Assembly (NCBI GenBank): GCA_036491755.1
Contig: DASXBJ010000060.1
Location: 1 to 30,900, forward strand
Reading direction: 5' to 3'
DNA: 30,900 bases
From: DASXBJ01 sp036491755
GTDB lineage: Bacteria > Chloroflexota > Dormibacteria > Dormibacterales > Dormibacteraceae
Positions 1-8,073 of the stretch are shown here, in pieces (position 1 is the stretch's first letter; each line of letters starts with the position of its first letter). The notes under the pieces were generated by a model that searched no databases, had not been told where the DNA came from, and saw only the letters and a list, made by a program, of their open reading frames with translations. The position numbers and the translations under genes are program-made.

Positions 1-1157
<1,157 letters not shown>

Positions 1158-1176
1158 TGGTTCCTATTCGTGTCCA

Positions 1177-1371
1177 TTACGAGGATGCTGGCGCCGGGGG
1201 ATTATGGCCCCACAGAATCTCGTTGGCAAGGCTTATGCACTCGCTGCAAATGTAGACGCCCGACCCGGCGACAAGCCGGATGCCGCGCTCGCCATGCTCT
1301 TTCCCGCAGAACGAGCAGTGCGGCTTGTGCCTTTTGATCTCACCACTCTTGCTCCTGCGTCGAAAGATCAT
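1177..1371 (-). CDS. Stand-alone ClpX-type zinc-binding domain protein (64 aa)
   Basis: This small protein is almost entirely a ClpX N-terminal zinc finger: Cys19-x2-Cys22 and Cys42-x2-Cys45 with 19 residues between the pairs, and the family-like segment RLVAGSGVYICSEC. It lacks any AAA+ region, and its stop codon (TAA, 1177-1179) is clean, so it is not a fragment of the adjacent clpX, which has its own intact finger. Its ATG (1369-1371) overlaps the clpP stop codon as ATGA, implying translational coupling, and clpX follows 19 bp downstream. In ClpX this domain dimerises and binds adaptors and substrates; a free copy could hetero-associate with ClpX or compete for adaptors, which is inference. 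The basic N-terminus (MIFRRRSKSGEIKRHK) is distinct from that of ClpX. Confidence 0.85.
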   Translation of the reverse strand: MIFRRRSKSGEIKRHKPHCSFCGKEHGERGIRLVAGSGVYICSECISLANEILWGHNPPAPASS

Positions 1372-2096
1372 CCCGCGGTGACCTTCTCCTTATCCTTCTC
1401 CTTCTCGGTGTCCTTGGCCTTTTCCTTGTCCTTGTCACCCGGCTTGATCGGCGTGAGGATGATGTCGTCGATCAGCCCGTACTCCTTGGCCGCCTCGGAC
1501 GTGAGGAAGTAGTCGCGCTCGGTGTCCAGGGTCACCTTTTCGATCTTCTGCCCGGTGTGGCGCGCGAGTATCTGGTTGAGCTGCTCGCGCGTGCGCAGGA
1601 TCTCTTTGGCGTGGATCTGGATGTCTGACGCCTGGCCCTGCATGCCACCCCACGGCTGGTGGATGAGGATGTTCGCGTGCGGCAGCGCATAGCGCTGGCC
1701 ATGCGCGCCGCCGGCCAGCAACACCGCGGCCATCGAGTACGCCATGCCGATGCATATCGTCGAGACCGGCGGGCGGATGTACTGCATGGTGTCGTAGATG
1801 GCCAGGCCCGCTGTCACCTGGCCGCCGGGGCTGTTGATGTAGACGGCGATCTCTTTCTCCGGGTCTTCCGACTGGAGGAAGAGGAGCTGAGCGACGACGA
1901 GATTGGCGACCTGGTCGTCGATTGGCGTGCCGATGAAAACGATGCGCTCCTTGAGGAGGCGGGAGTAGATGTCGAAAGCGCGCTCGCCGCGCCCGGTGTT
2001 CTCGACCACCATGGGCACGAGGTAGCTCGATGGCCGCTGCCGAGGGGCGTCCAGGAGCGGACTGATTGATCGCTGCGTCGGGCTCATGTCGTGCAC
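1368..2096 (-). CDS. clpP: ATP-dependent Clp protease proteolytic subunit ClpP
   Basis: Serine protease subunit that forms the double-heptameric degradation chamber fed by ClpX. The 242-residue frame contains the catalytic triad: Ser121 in GMAYSMA, His146 in ILIHQP and Asp195 in DTERDYF. The mature-enzyme start is probably near MVVENTGRGERAFD (about residue 29), so the first 25-28 residues may be a processed propeptide. The residue before the nucleophile is Tyr rather than the usual Ala. The C-terminus is a highly charged Lys/Glu/Asp tail of about 25 residues, longer than in E. coli ClpP. The GTG at 2096 is chosen because a TAGAAT hexamer ends 6 bp before it; an in-frame ATG at 2087 is the alternative. 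It heads the clpP-zinc finger-clpX unit. Confidence 0.96.
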   Translation of the reverse strand: MHDMSPTQRSISPLLDAPRQRPSSYLVPMVVENTGRGERAFDIYSRLLKERIVFIGTPIDDQVANLVVAQLLFLQSEDPEKEIAVYINSPGGQVTAGLAIYDTMQYIRPPVSTICIGMAYSMAAVLLAGGAHGQRYALPHANILIHQPWGGMQGQASDIQIHAKEILRTREQLNQILARHTGQKIEKVTLDTERDYFLTSEAAKEYGLIDDIILTPIKPGDKDKEKAKDTEKEKDKEKVTAG

Positions 2097-2102
2097 AAGG
2101 CC

Positions 2103-2108
2103 ATTCTA
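2103..2108 (-). promoter_or_regulatory. Predicted -10 element of clpP (leaderless)
   Basis: TAGAAT read on the minus strand, followed by 6 bp and then the GTG start of clpP. This spacing would place the transcription start at the start codon. No convincing -35 or Shine-Dalgarno sequence is visible. Confidence 0.5.
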
Positions 2109-2152
2109 CGCAGCCGGGGCCGGGGCTCCGCCGCGTATTCGTGACAGTGCCG

Positions 2153-3463
2153 TCAAGCTCCCGCGACGCCCGTGACCTCGACGAGCCGCTCCAGAACTCG
2201 GATCCGGCGCAGCCGCGAGGCGAAATACCGGCGGGCGCTGGCGCTCTTCTTCAGGTCGGCCGCCTGGTCTTTCAGATCCGCGTCCTTCGCCGTCTGCTCC
2301 TCGAGGAACGCGATCACGTCCTCGTCGGTCGGCTCGAGGTTTTCGCGTCGGGCAAACTCGCCGAGCACCAGGTCCACCTTCAGGCGCGACTCGGCCTCGG
2401 ATCGCTGCTCCGCCATCCAGCTGTCGACGGTGCTGCCGAGGTACTCCATGTAGCGGTCAAGCTTCAATCCCTGCCGGTTGAGGCTGCGTTCCAGGGCCTC
2501 CAGCTGGCTCGTCAGCTCCTTGTCGACCAGCGTCTCCGGCACTTCCACGGAGGATGCCTCGACGAGCGCTCGAACCACGGCTTGCTCGCGCTCCATCTGC
2601 GCCATCTCGCGTGCCGCCTCCTCGAGCTCGGCGCGCACTGATTCGCGATAGGACGCCACGGACTCGTGGGCTCCCTTGCTCAGGATCTTGACGAGCGCGT
2701 CGTCCAATGGCGGCAAGACCTTTTCCTTCACGCCGCGGACGGTGACCCGGATGACCGCCTCCTTGCCGGCTAGCATCGGCTCGCTGTAGCTCTCGGGAAA
2801 GGTCACCTTCGCCTCGCGCGTCTCGTCGACGAAAGCGCCGGGCAACACCTCGAGCAGCTCGGGCAGGAGGACGCCGTCTTTGATCTCGGCCTCCATCGCC
2901 TGCCGGCTCTCGGAGGCGACCGGCTGGCCGCCGGCTTCGACCTCCACGTCGATGATCGCAATGTCCCCGGTCCGCACCTCGCGCTCCACCGGGGTGATCT
3001 CGGCCATCGGCTGGCGCACGTCGTCGAGGCGCCGCTCCAGCATCTCGTCCGTGACCTCGATCGAAGGGACCTGAGCCGTCAACGTGCGCGCGTCGCCAAG
3101 CGTCACCTCGGGCATCACGCTTATCGTCGCCTTCAGTCGCGCGGGCCGGCCCCGCTCGAGCTCGAGCACCTCGACGTCGGGGTTGTCGATGGGGTCGATG
3201 GACTTCTCGTCGAGGGCTTGCCGGATCACCTCCGGCACCATGGCCTCGACAACTTCTTCGCGCAAGACCGAAGGGCCCAGCCGCGCCTCGACCAGCGCGC
3301 GCGGCGCGCGGCCTGGCCGGAAACCCTCGATGCGAGCGCGCGAGACGAGCCTGTTGAGAACCCGCTCATAGGTCGCGTCGACCACCTCGGCGGGGACTTC
3401 GATCGTCATGCCGACCTGGCTCTTCGGGAGCGGCTCGGTGGCGACGGTGAGCGGTGCGGGCAC
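2153..3463 (-). CDS. tig: Trigger factor (ribosome-associated chaperone, peptidyl-prolyl isomerase)
   Basis: Trigger factor binds the ribosome exit tunnel and shields nascent chains. At 436 residues it has the normal length. The N-terminal ribosome-binding domain carries the signature GFRPGRAP (residues about 47-54; typical GFRxGxxP). A central FKBP-like PPIase region follows (about 150-240, with RTGDIAIIDVEVE), then an extended helical C-terminal domain rich in Glu and Arg (ELEEAAREMAQMEREQAVV), the usual substrate-cradling arms. The start is GTG 3463; a TAGCAT hexamer ends 6 bp before it. The tig-clpP-clpX order is a classic conserved neighbourhood and supports the calls on both sides. A separate promoter and the 56-bp gap before clpP suggest two transcription units. 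Confidence 0.96.
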   Translation of the reverse strand: MPAPLTVATEPLPKSQVGMTIEVPAEVVDATYERVLNRLVSRARIEGFRPGRAPRALVEARLGPSVLREEVVEAMVPEVIRQALDEKSIDPIDNPDVEVLELERGRPARLKATISVMPEVTLGDARTLTAQVPSIEVTDEMLERRLDDVRQPMAEITPVEREVRTGDIAIIDVEVEAGGQPVASESRQAMEAEIKDGVLLPELLEVLPGAFVDETREAKVTFPESYSEPMLAGKEAVIRVTVRGVKEKVLPPLDDALVKILSKGAHESVASYRESVRAELEEAAREMAQMEREQAVVRALVEASSVEVPETLVDKELTSQLEALERSLNRQGLKLDRYMEYLGSTVDSWMAEQRSEAESRLKVDLVLGEFARRENLEPTDEDVIAFLEEQTAKDADLKDQAADLKKSASARRYFASRLRRIRVLERLVEVTGVAGA

Positions 3464-3479
3464 CCCGTAATGCTACGGG
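3464..3479 (-). promoter_or_regulatory. Predicted tig -10 element inside a perfect inverted repeat
   Basis: The 16 bp CCCGTAATGCTACGGG form a perfect 6-bp inverted repeat with a 4-base centre, directly before the GTG of tig. The minus-strand hexamer TAGCAT (3470-3475) sits in the middle and ends 6 bp before the start codon. This could be an operator over a leaderless promoter, or a chance palindrome. Confidence 0.45.
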
Positions 3480-3519
3480 CGAACCGGACCGCCGCTCCTG
3501 AACGTCTGGCTTGCCGTAC

Positions 3520-5727
3520 CTATTTGCAGGGCGGCCCCGGCAATGCCGGCGTCGGACATACCGGGATCGGGCTGGGCGATGGGCTCGCCAGAACAGGGCC
3601 CGTCCCGGGGTCAGGAGGCACGACGTAGACCGGAATCGACGGGGTCGGGCTCGGAGGGTTGTCGCCCGGCAGCTTGGGGATGTTGGTGGTGTCGCTCAGA
3701 TACCAGCTGTTGTTGGGGCCTGCCACCACGCCCGCGGGCGTCGGGTACCAGCGGTTGCCCGCGACGTTGGCGAGCGCCTGCGAGACAAAGGTGTGAACAG
3801 CGGGCGACGCTACGAACACGCCGTCGGAGCCGCTGACCATCGCGTGCGTGTTGTCCAGGATGTCACCGACCCACAGGCCGACCGCGAGGTCGGGTGTGAA
3901 GGCGATGGTCACCGCATCCTTGAAGTTGTCGGTGGTGCCGGTCTTGGCGGCGACCGTGCGGTCCTTCCAGTGGAGGGCGCTGTTGCAGCCGAAGATCAGA
4001 CAGCGGTTCTGGTCGTCGGCCATGATCTGGGCCATGATGTAGGCGACGGCGGGGTCGAGCGCCTGCCGCGCCCGCTGGTCGGGATGGGTCTGGTACAGGA
4101 TCTGCCCGTGCGAGTCGGTGACTTTCAAGATCGACTCCGGGCTGTGATACACGCCCATGTCCGCGTAGGTGGCGATGCCGCTCACGTGCTCGAGCAGCGT
4201 GATCGGGTAGCCGCCCAGGGTGAGCGACGGGCCGTACTCGTCAGAGGGCGCCGTCGCGTTGTAGCTGCCGTCGGGATTGACGTAGCGCGGAAACACGCCC
4301 AGGTTGCGGTCGTACGTGAGCACCGCCGGAACGCCGATCGACAGCTCGACCTTGACCGCCGCGATGTTCAGCGAGTTGCCCATCGCCTTCTTCAGCGGCA
4401 GCACGCCGTGCGACCTGAAGTCGTAGTTGTAGATCTTCGTGGTGCTGTAGGCGTCCTTGTAGACAAGCGGGCTCGGCCCGTCGTACACCGGGGTGTCGAC
4501 CGTGGCCGCGCGTGCGTTGATGACGGCGCCGTACGTGTACGGCTTCATCGACGAGCCCATGTTGCGTGGGATGGTCGTGAAGTTGATCTGTCCGCCGACC
4601 GAGTTGTAGTTCGGCGAGCCGACCATGACCAGGATCTCGCCCGTGGTCGGGTCTTCGGCGATCATGCCCGACGACAGGGCGCCGTTGCGGTCCCGCCACA
4701 GGTTGGCGCTGAGGTTGCTGCTCACCACCGACTCTCCGATCTGCTGCATCTTGTAGTCAAGGGTCGTCGTGACGTTCAGCTGCTGGACGCCGGGCTGGAA
4801 ACCGAGCTGGCGAAGCTCTGCCTGCACGTAGTCGACGAAGTGAGGCGCCAGGAAGCTGTTGATCGGGGCCTGGTAGGTGAGCGGCTCCGCCACCGCCTTG
4901 TCCATGTCGGACTGAGCGATGAAGTTCGATCGCACCATCGCCTGCAGCACCTCGGTCTGGCGCAGCTTGGCTGCGTCAGGGTGGAGCACGGGGTTCCACT
5001 CGGTCGGCGCCTGCGGGAGGCCCGCGAGCACCGCGGCCTGCGCGAGGTCGAGCTTGGAGGCCGGGATGTGGAAATAGCTCTCCGCGGCGGCTTCGATCCC
5101 ATATGACTGGGAGCCGTAAAAGCTCTTGTTCAGGTAGAGCTCCATGATCTGGTCTTTCGTGTAGGTCTGGCTCAGCTCATAGGCGAGAGCCAGCTCTCGA
5201 ATCTTGCGGCTGACCGTCTTGTCGGGGGTCAGGAACTGCTGCTTGGCGAGCTGCTGGGTGATCGTGCTGGCGCCGCTCACGATGTGGCCCGAACGAAGGT
5301 TGTCGAAGGCGGCTCGGACGATGCCCTGGATGTCAAAACCGGGGTTGGAGTAAAAACCCTTGTCCTCGATCGCGACCGTGGCCTGGATGACGACCGGGGC
5401 CACGTCCTTCAGCTTCACAGCCAGTCGGTGGTCGCCGTGGTTGCCGACGTCGGCCAGCAACACTCCGTTGCGATCGCTGATCACGGTGTCGCCGGCGAAC
5501 GCCGCGCTGTCGAGGCCCTGGATCGAGGGCAGGCTGTCGAAGAAGGATTGGGCGTAGGCGTCGGCCGCGAACCCGAGCACAAGCAGGACTGCGAGCGCCG
5601 CGCCGAGACCGCGCAGCAGCGTCCTTCTGCGCATCTTCTGGCCGATCGGCGACCAGGCCGCGTGAATTCTCGCGCGAGGGTTGTGGCCCCCCTTGGTTCT
5701 GACTTTTTCGGGAATGTTTTTAGACAT
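3520..5727 (-). CDS. Bifunctional penicillin-binding protein (class A, GT51 transglycosylase plus transpeptidase)
   Basis: Peptidoglycan synthase that polymerises glycan strands from lipid II and cross-links peptide stems outside the membrane. The 735-residue protein starts with a basic cytoplasmic segment, then one membrane anchor (about residues 38-58). The GT51 domain follows, with the first catalytic Glu121 in the EDKGFY motif and SGASTITQQLAKQ further on. The transpeptidase domain has Ser392-x-x-Lys395 (SSMK), Ser452-Leu-Asn454 and Lys595-Thr-Gly, so all three motifs are intact. The last 45 or so residues are a Pro/Ser-rich extracellular tail ending in PGPPCK with two Cys residues. It begins at ATG 5727, downstream of the repeat block, and tig follows 56 bp beyond its stop. 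PonA/PBP1a-type naming is not resolved here. Confidence 0.95.
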   Translation of the reverse strand: MSKNIPEKVRTKGGHNPRARIHAAWSPIGQKMRRRTLLRGLGAALAVLLVLGFAADAYAQSFFDSLPSIQGLDSAAFAGDTVISDRNGVLLADVGNHGDHRLAVKLKDVAPVVIQATVAIEDKGFYSNPGFDIQGIVRAAFDNLRSGHIVSGASTITQQLAKQQFLTPDKTVSRKIRELALAYELSQTYTKDQIMELYLNKSFYGSQSYGIEAAAESYFHIPASKLDLAQAAVLAGLPQAPTEWNPVLHPDAAKLRQTEVLQAMVRSNFIAQSDMDKAVAEPLTYQAPINSFLAPHFVDYVQAELRQLGFQPGVQQLNVTTTLDYKMQQIGESVVSSNLSANLWRDRNGALSSGMIAEDPTTGEILVMVGSPNYNSVGGQINFTTIPRNMGSSMKPYTYGAVINARAATVDTPVYDGPSPLVYKDAYSTTKIYNYDFRSHGVLPLKKAMGNSLNIAAVKVELSIGVPAVLTYDRNLGVFPRYVNPDGSYNATAPSDEYGPSLTLGGYPITLLEHVSGIATYADMGVYHSPESILKVTDSHGQILYQTHPDQRARQALDPAVAYIMAQIMADDQNRCLIFGCNSALHWKDRTVAAKTGTTDNFKDAVTIAFTPDLAVGLWVGDILDNTHAMVSGSDGVFVASPAVHTFVSQALANVAGNRWYPTPAGVVAGPNNSWYLSDTTNIPKLPGDNPPSPTPSIPVYVVPPDPGTGPVLASPSPSPIPVCPTPALPGPPCK

Positions 5728-5744
5728 GAGTTGGAGGCGAGTCG

Positions 5745-5750
5745 ATTCTA
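5745..5750 (-). promoter_or_regulatory. Possible -10 element of the penicillin-binding protein gene
   Basis: TAGAAT on the minus strand, the same hexamer as before clpP, but 17 bp from the ATG, so the predicted leader would be about 10 nt. It is the one exception to the leaderless spacing seen elsewhere in the window. No clear -35 is visible. Confidence 0.35.
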
Positions 5751-5811
5751 CGGCTCTGTCCTACCAACGGGCCATGCCGCTTAAGCGTTACGCCGCCGAG
5801 TGCAGGGCCTG

Positions 5812-6063
5812 CCCCACCGCGCCTTGCGCCGCCATGCCTGGCCGAGGCAATCAATAGGTCCCATCCTGGTCGCGCTCTGCGCGCAGAGGGGTTGGCCCGC
5901 GGAGGGGACATCTGTCCCCACCGCGCCTTGGAATTGACGGAGTGGAGCTCGAGGCCGGATTCATTCCGGCCGTCACCATGCGTGCCACCTGCCAAGCGCC
6001 ACCGAGCGCGGCCGAGGAGAGGGGGTTGGCCCGCGGAGGGGACATCTGTCCCCACCGCGCCTT
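5812..6063 (+). repeat. Palindromic intergenic repeat block A (two main copies plus a fragment)
   Basis: The 334-bp gap between the hypothetical gene and the penicillin-binding protein gene is mostly repeat. Each unit contains hairpin 1, GGGGACATCTGTCCCC, flanked by CGCGG and CCGCG arms (5898-5925 and 6032-6059), and the first unit also contains hairpin 2, GGCCGGATTCATTCCGGCC (5953-5971). Hairpin 1 copies are 134 bp apart. A degenerate fragment (CCCCACCGCGCCTT, 5812-5825) precedes them, and about 38 bp at 5847-5884 look like unrelated sequence within the first unit. The last copy overlaps the stop codon of the upstream gene. The same family is found at 28419-28737 and inverted at 30879-30900. 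No coding capacity is credible here. Confidence 0.85.
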
Positions 6064-6571
6064 ATCCGGGCGGCCGCGCGTAAACCTCGTCGGCCGGCAC
6101 CAGCCGCTCCTGGCGCGTGCCGGGGAAGTTCACTCGAACCCCGGGCCGGCCCGGGCTCCCGAGATCCCACCCGGCACGGTAGAGCTCGGCCGCCTGGGCA
6201 AGGTCGGTCGCCTGTGCGACGTTGACCCCGTCGGTGAAGGTAAGGCTCTGCGCCCGCGCACCTGGATAACCGAGTCGCACCTCGCCTCCCGTCTTCAGGT
6301 TGTAGACAAAAGCGTCGAGGGGACCGGACTCGTCGCCGGCCACGAGCTCGCCGACAGTGGGAAAGCTGCCCTCGCGCATCGAGGCTTTCAGGTCCGCGCG
6401 AGCGACGCGATGGGCGCCGCGCTCGCGGCGTCTGAGCTCGGTCTGCAAGACGTCCCGCTCCCCGCGCATGGCGGCCATCTGCTCCTCCAGTGGGCGCATC
6501 CGCTCGCGCACCTCCGCGACACGGCGTTCCAGCTCCGCACCGGCGACGTGGGCAAGATCTTCAGCCACCAT
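6062..6571 (-). CDS. Hypothetical protein with N-terminal coiled coil
   Basis: I do not recognise this 169-residue protein. Residues about 10-55 are a charged heptad-like helix (ELERRVAEVRERMRPLEEQM) predicted to form a coiled coil. The rest appears globular, with GELVAGDESGPLDAFVYNL and a Gly/Pro-rich C-terminus ending in EVYARPPG. There is no signal peptide, membrane segment or Cys. It is transcribed divergently from the SUF operon, 82 bp apart, so co-regulation is possible, though the predicted SufR operator lies nearer the SUF side. The ATG at 6571 is preceded by TATAAA ending 5 bp upstream. Its stop codon TAA lies at the edge of the repeat block. An antisense shadow is the main alternative, but the start context and coiled-coil composition argue for a real gene. 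Confidence 0.65.
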   Translation of the reverse strand: MVAEDLAHVAGAELERRVAEVRERMRPLEEQMAAMRGERDVLQTELRRRERGAHRVARADLKASMREGSFPTVGELVAGDESGPLDAFVYNLKTGGEVRLGYPGARAQSLTFTDGVNVAQATDLAQAAELYRAGWDLGSPGRPGVRVNFPGTRQERLVPADEVYARPPG

Positions 6572-6576
6572 CTGGA

Positions 6577-6582
6577 TTTATA
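6577..6582 (-). promoter_or_regulatory. Predicted -10 element of the coiled-coil hypothetical gene (leaderless)
   Basis: TATAAA on the minus strand, 5 bp before the ATG at 6571. The spacing places transcription initiation at or next to the start codon. Confidence 0.45.
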
Positions 6583-6612
6583 GCTCGTGCGCCGATCGCG
6601 ATGCCGGCCAGG

Positions 6613-6638
6613 GTATTTCAACGTCGGGGTTGAAATAC
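6613..6638. promoter_or_regulatory. Candidate SufR operator: perfect 10-bp inverted repeat
   Basis: GTATTTCAAC (6613-6622) and its exact complement GTTGAAATAC (6629-6638) are separated by GTCGGG. The AT-rich arms stand out from the GC-rich background. The dyad ends 4 bp before the predicted -10 of sufR, so it covers the -35 region. A dimeric winged-helix repressor bound there would block RNA polymerase, fitting autoregulation of the sufR-led operon by cluster availability. The protein-site assignment is inferred from position. Confidence 0.75.
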
Positions 6639-6641
6639 TCG

Positions 6642-6647
6642 TACACT
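6642..6647 (+). promoter_or_regulatory. Predicted -10 element of the SUF operon (leaderless)
   Basis: TACACT followed by CGAATC and the GTG start of sufR. The 6-bp spacing predicts transcription starting at the start codon. The same TACACT hexamer precedes the citrate synthase and lpdA operons. Confidence 0.6.
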
Positions 6648-6653
6648 CGAATC

Positions 6654-7301
6654 GTGCATCCGCAGACCGTGCGCAAGGCGCACCTCGATTCACGCCGCGA
6701 GACCATCCTGTCTTTCTTGAAGACGCACGGCCACGCCACCCTGGCGGAGGTCGCGACTCACCTCGAGGTATCCAAGCAGGCGGCCCTGCGTCACCTCGAA
6801 GGCCTCGAAGGCGACGGCCTGGCGACGGTGGCGTCCGTGCCGCACGGCAGGGGCCGCCCCGAAAACGTCTACCGGCTGACGCCGGCAGCCGGCGACCACT
6901 TCCCCGATGGGCATCGCGAGCTGACAGGCGAGCTGGTCGACTTCATCACGAGCGAACAGCTGAAGGAGTTCTTTGAGAAACGCGCCGCCCGGCTCGAGGC
7001 CGAGTATGCCCCCCAACTGGCGGGGCTAGACTTTGATTCGCGCGTCCGCGAGCTCGCCCGGCTCGCCACCGAGCACGGCCACATGGCCGAGGTGGTCGAG
7101 CTGGCGGAAGGTGGGCTCGCCATCCGCCACTGCAACTGCCCTATCCAGGACGTCGCCGCCCGCACGGGCCTTCCGTGCCAGAGCGAGCAGGAGATGTATC
7201 AGCGGTTGCTCGGCGCCGAAGTCATCCGGTCGACGTGGATGGCCGAATCGGCAAACGACTGCACATACCAGATGAAGGAGACGGAGAAGAAAGTTGGCTG
7301 A
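6654..7301 (+). CDS. sufR: SufR-like iron-sulfur winged-helix transcriptional repressor
   Basis: A 215-residue DNA-binding regulator. Residues about 10-60 form an ArsR/DeoR-like winged helix (HATLAEVATHLEVSKQAALRHLEGLEGDG). The C-terminal half has a Cys set typical of Fe-S SufR proteins: Cys160, Cys162, Cys175 and Cys203, giving C-x12-C-x27-C from Cys162 with one extra Cys just before it. SufR holds a 4Fe-4S cluster and represses the suf operon when cluster supply is adequate; that role here is inferred from family and position. GTG 6654 is chosen because the frame upstream runs into noncoding sequence, the helix-turn-helix begins shortly after, and a -10 hexamer ends 6 bp before it. The end overlaps sufC by 8 bp, so the regulator is cotranscribed with its targets. 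Confidence 0.9.
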   Translation: MHPQTVRKAHLDSRRETILSFLKTHGHATLAEVATHLEVSKQAALRHLEGLEGDGLATVASVPHGRGRPENVYRLTPAAGDHFPDGHRELTGELVDFITSEQLKEFFEKRAARLEAEYAPQLAGLDFDSRVRELARLATEHGHMAEVVELAEGGLAIRHCNCPIQDVAARTGLPCQSEQEMYQRLLGAEVIRSTWMAESANDCTYQMKETEKKVG

Positions 7302-8073
7302 CTTCGAGATCAAAGACCTGCGCGCCAGCGTCGAAGGCCGGCAGATCCTGAAAGGCGTGACCCTTGGTATCAACAAAGGCGAGGTCCACGCTGTGATGGG
7401 CCCCAACGGCTCCGGCAAGTCGACCCTGTCGCACACCCTTATGGGTCACCCCGGCTACACGGTCGACGGAGGCGAGGTGCTCTTCAAAGGCAAGAACGTG
7501 CTCGAGCTCGAGCCGGACGAGAGGGCGCGCCTGGGCATGTTCCTCGCCTTGCAGTACCCGGTGGTGGTGCCTGGGATCTCGATGACCAACTTCCTGCGCA
7601 CCGCGCTCAACTCCAAGCGCGGCTATGACGGAAAGGACCGCTCGAAGCAGGTTTCGCCGAAAGAGTTCCGTGCCCTGCTCAAGGACGAGCTCGAGATCCT
7701 GCACATGGACGACTCGTTCCTGCCGCGATACATCAACGACGGGTTCTCCGGTGGCGAGAAGAAGCGGGCCGAGATCCTGCAGATGGCGATCCTCAAGCCT
7801 GAGATAGCAATCCTCGACGAGACGGACTCCGGCCTCGACATCGACTCCATCAAGTTCGTCGCCGACGCGGTGAACCGCATGCGCGGCCCGAACCTCGGCG
7901 TACTGATCATCACGCACTACACGCGAATCCTGGAGTTCATCAAGCCGGATTACGTGCACGTGCTCGTCGACGGCAAGTTCGTCCTTTCGGGCGGCCCCGA
8001 GATCGCCAACCGGCTCGAGAAGACAGGGTATTCAGAGTGGGTCAGCGATGAGCCACAGGAGGTGGTCGCTTAA
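7294..8073 (+). CDS. sufC: Fe-S cluster assembly ATPase SufC
   Basis: ABC-type ATPase of the SufBCD scaffold complex, a soluble cytosolic protein despite its transporter-like fold. The 259-residue length is normal. Walker A is GPNGSGKS (residues 36-43), the signature is FSGGEKKR, Walker B is AILDETDSGLD and the switch histidine is in ITHYTR. The start is TTG 7294 inside the end of sufR, after a purine-rich run (AAGGAGACGGAGAAGAAAG); no earlier start exists in frame. sufB begins immediately after the TAA stop. The C before B-D order differs from the common actinobacterial B-D-C order. Confidence 0.97.
   Translation: MADFEIKDLRASVEGRQILKGVTLGINKGEVHAVMGPNGSGKSTLSHTLMGHPGYTVDGGEVLFKGKNVLELEPDERARLGMFLALQYPVVVPGISMTNFLRTALNSKRGYDGKDRSKQVSPKEFRALLKDELEILHMDDSFLPRYINDGFSGGEKKRAEILQMAILKPEIAILDETDSGLDIDSIKFVADAVNRMRGPNLGVLIITHYTRILEFIKPDYVHVLVDGKFVLSGGPEIANRLEKTGYSEWVSDEPQEVVA

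Noticed and set aside
3511..5106. Long open frame on the plus strand (531 codons) opposite the penicillin-binding protein
   Set aside because: It is Arg/Val/Asp-rich shadow sequence produced by GC-rich codon bias; the minus strand carries every catalytic motif of the enzyme.
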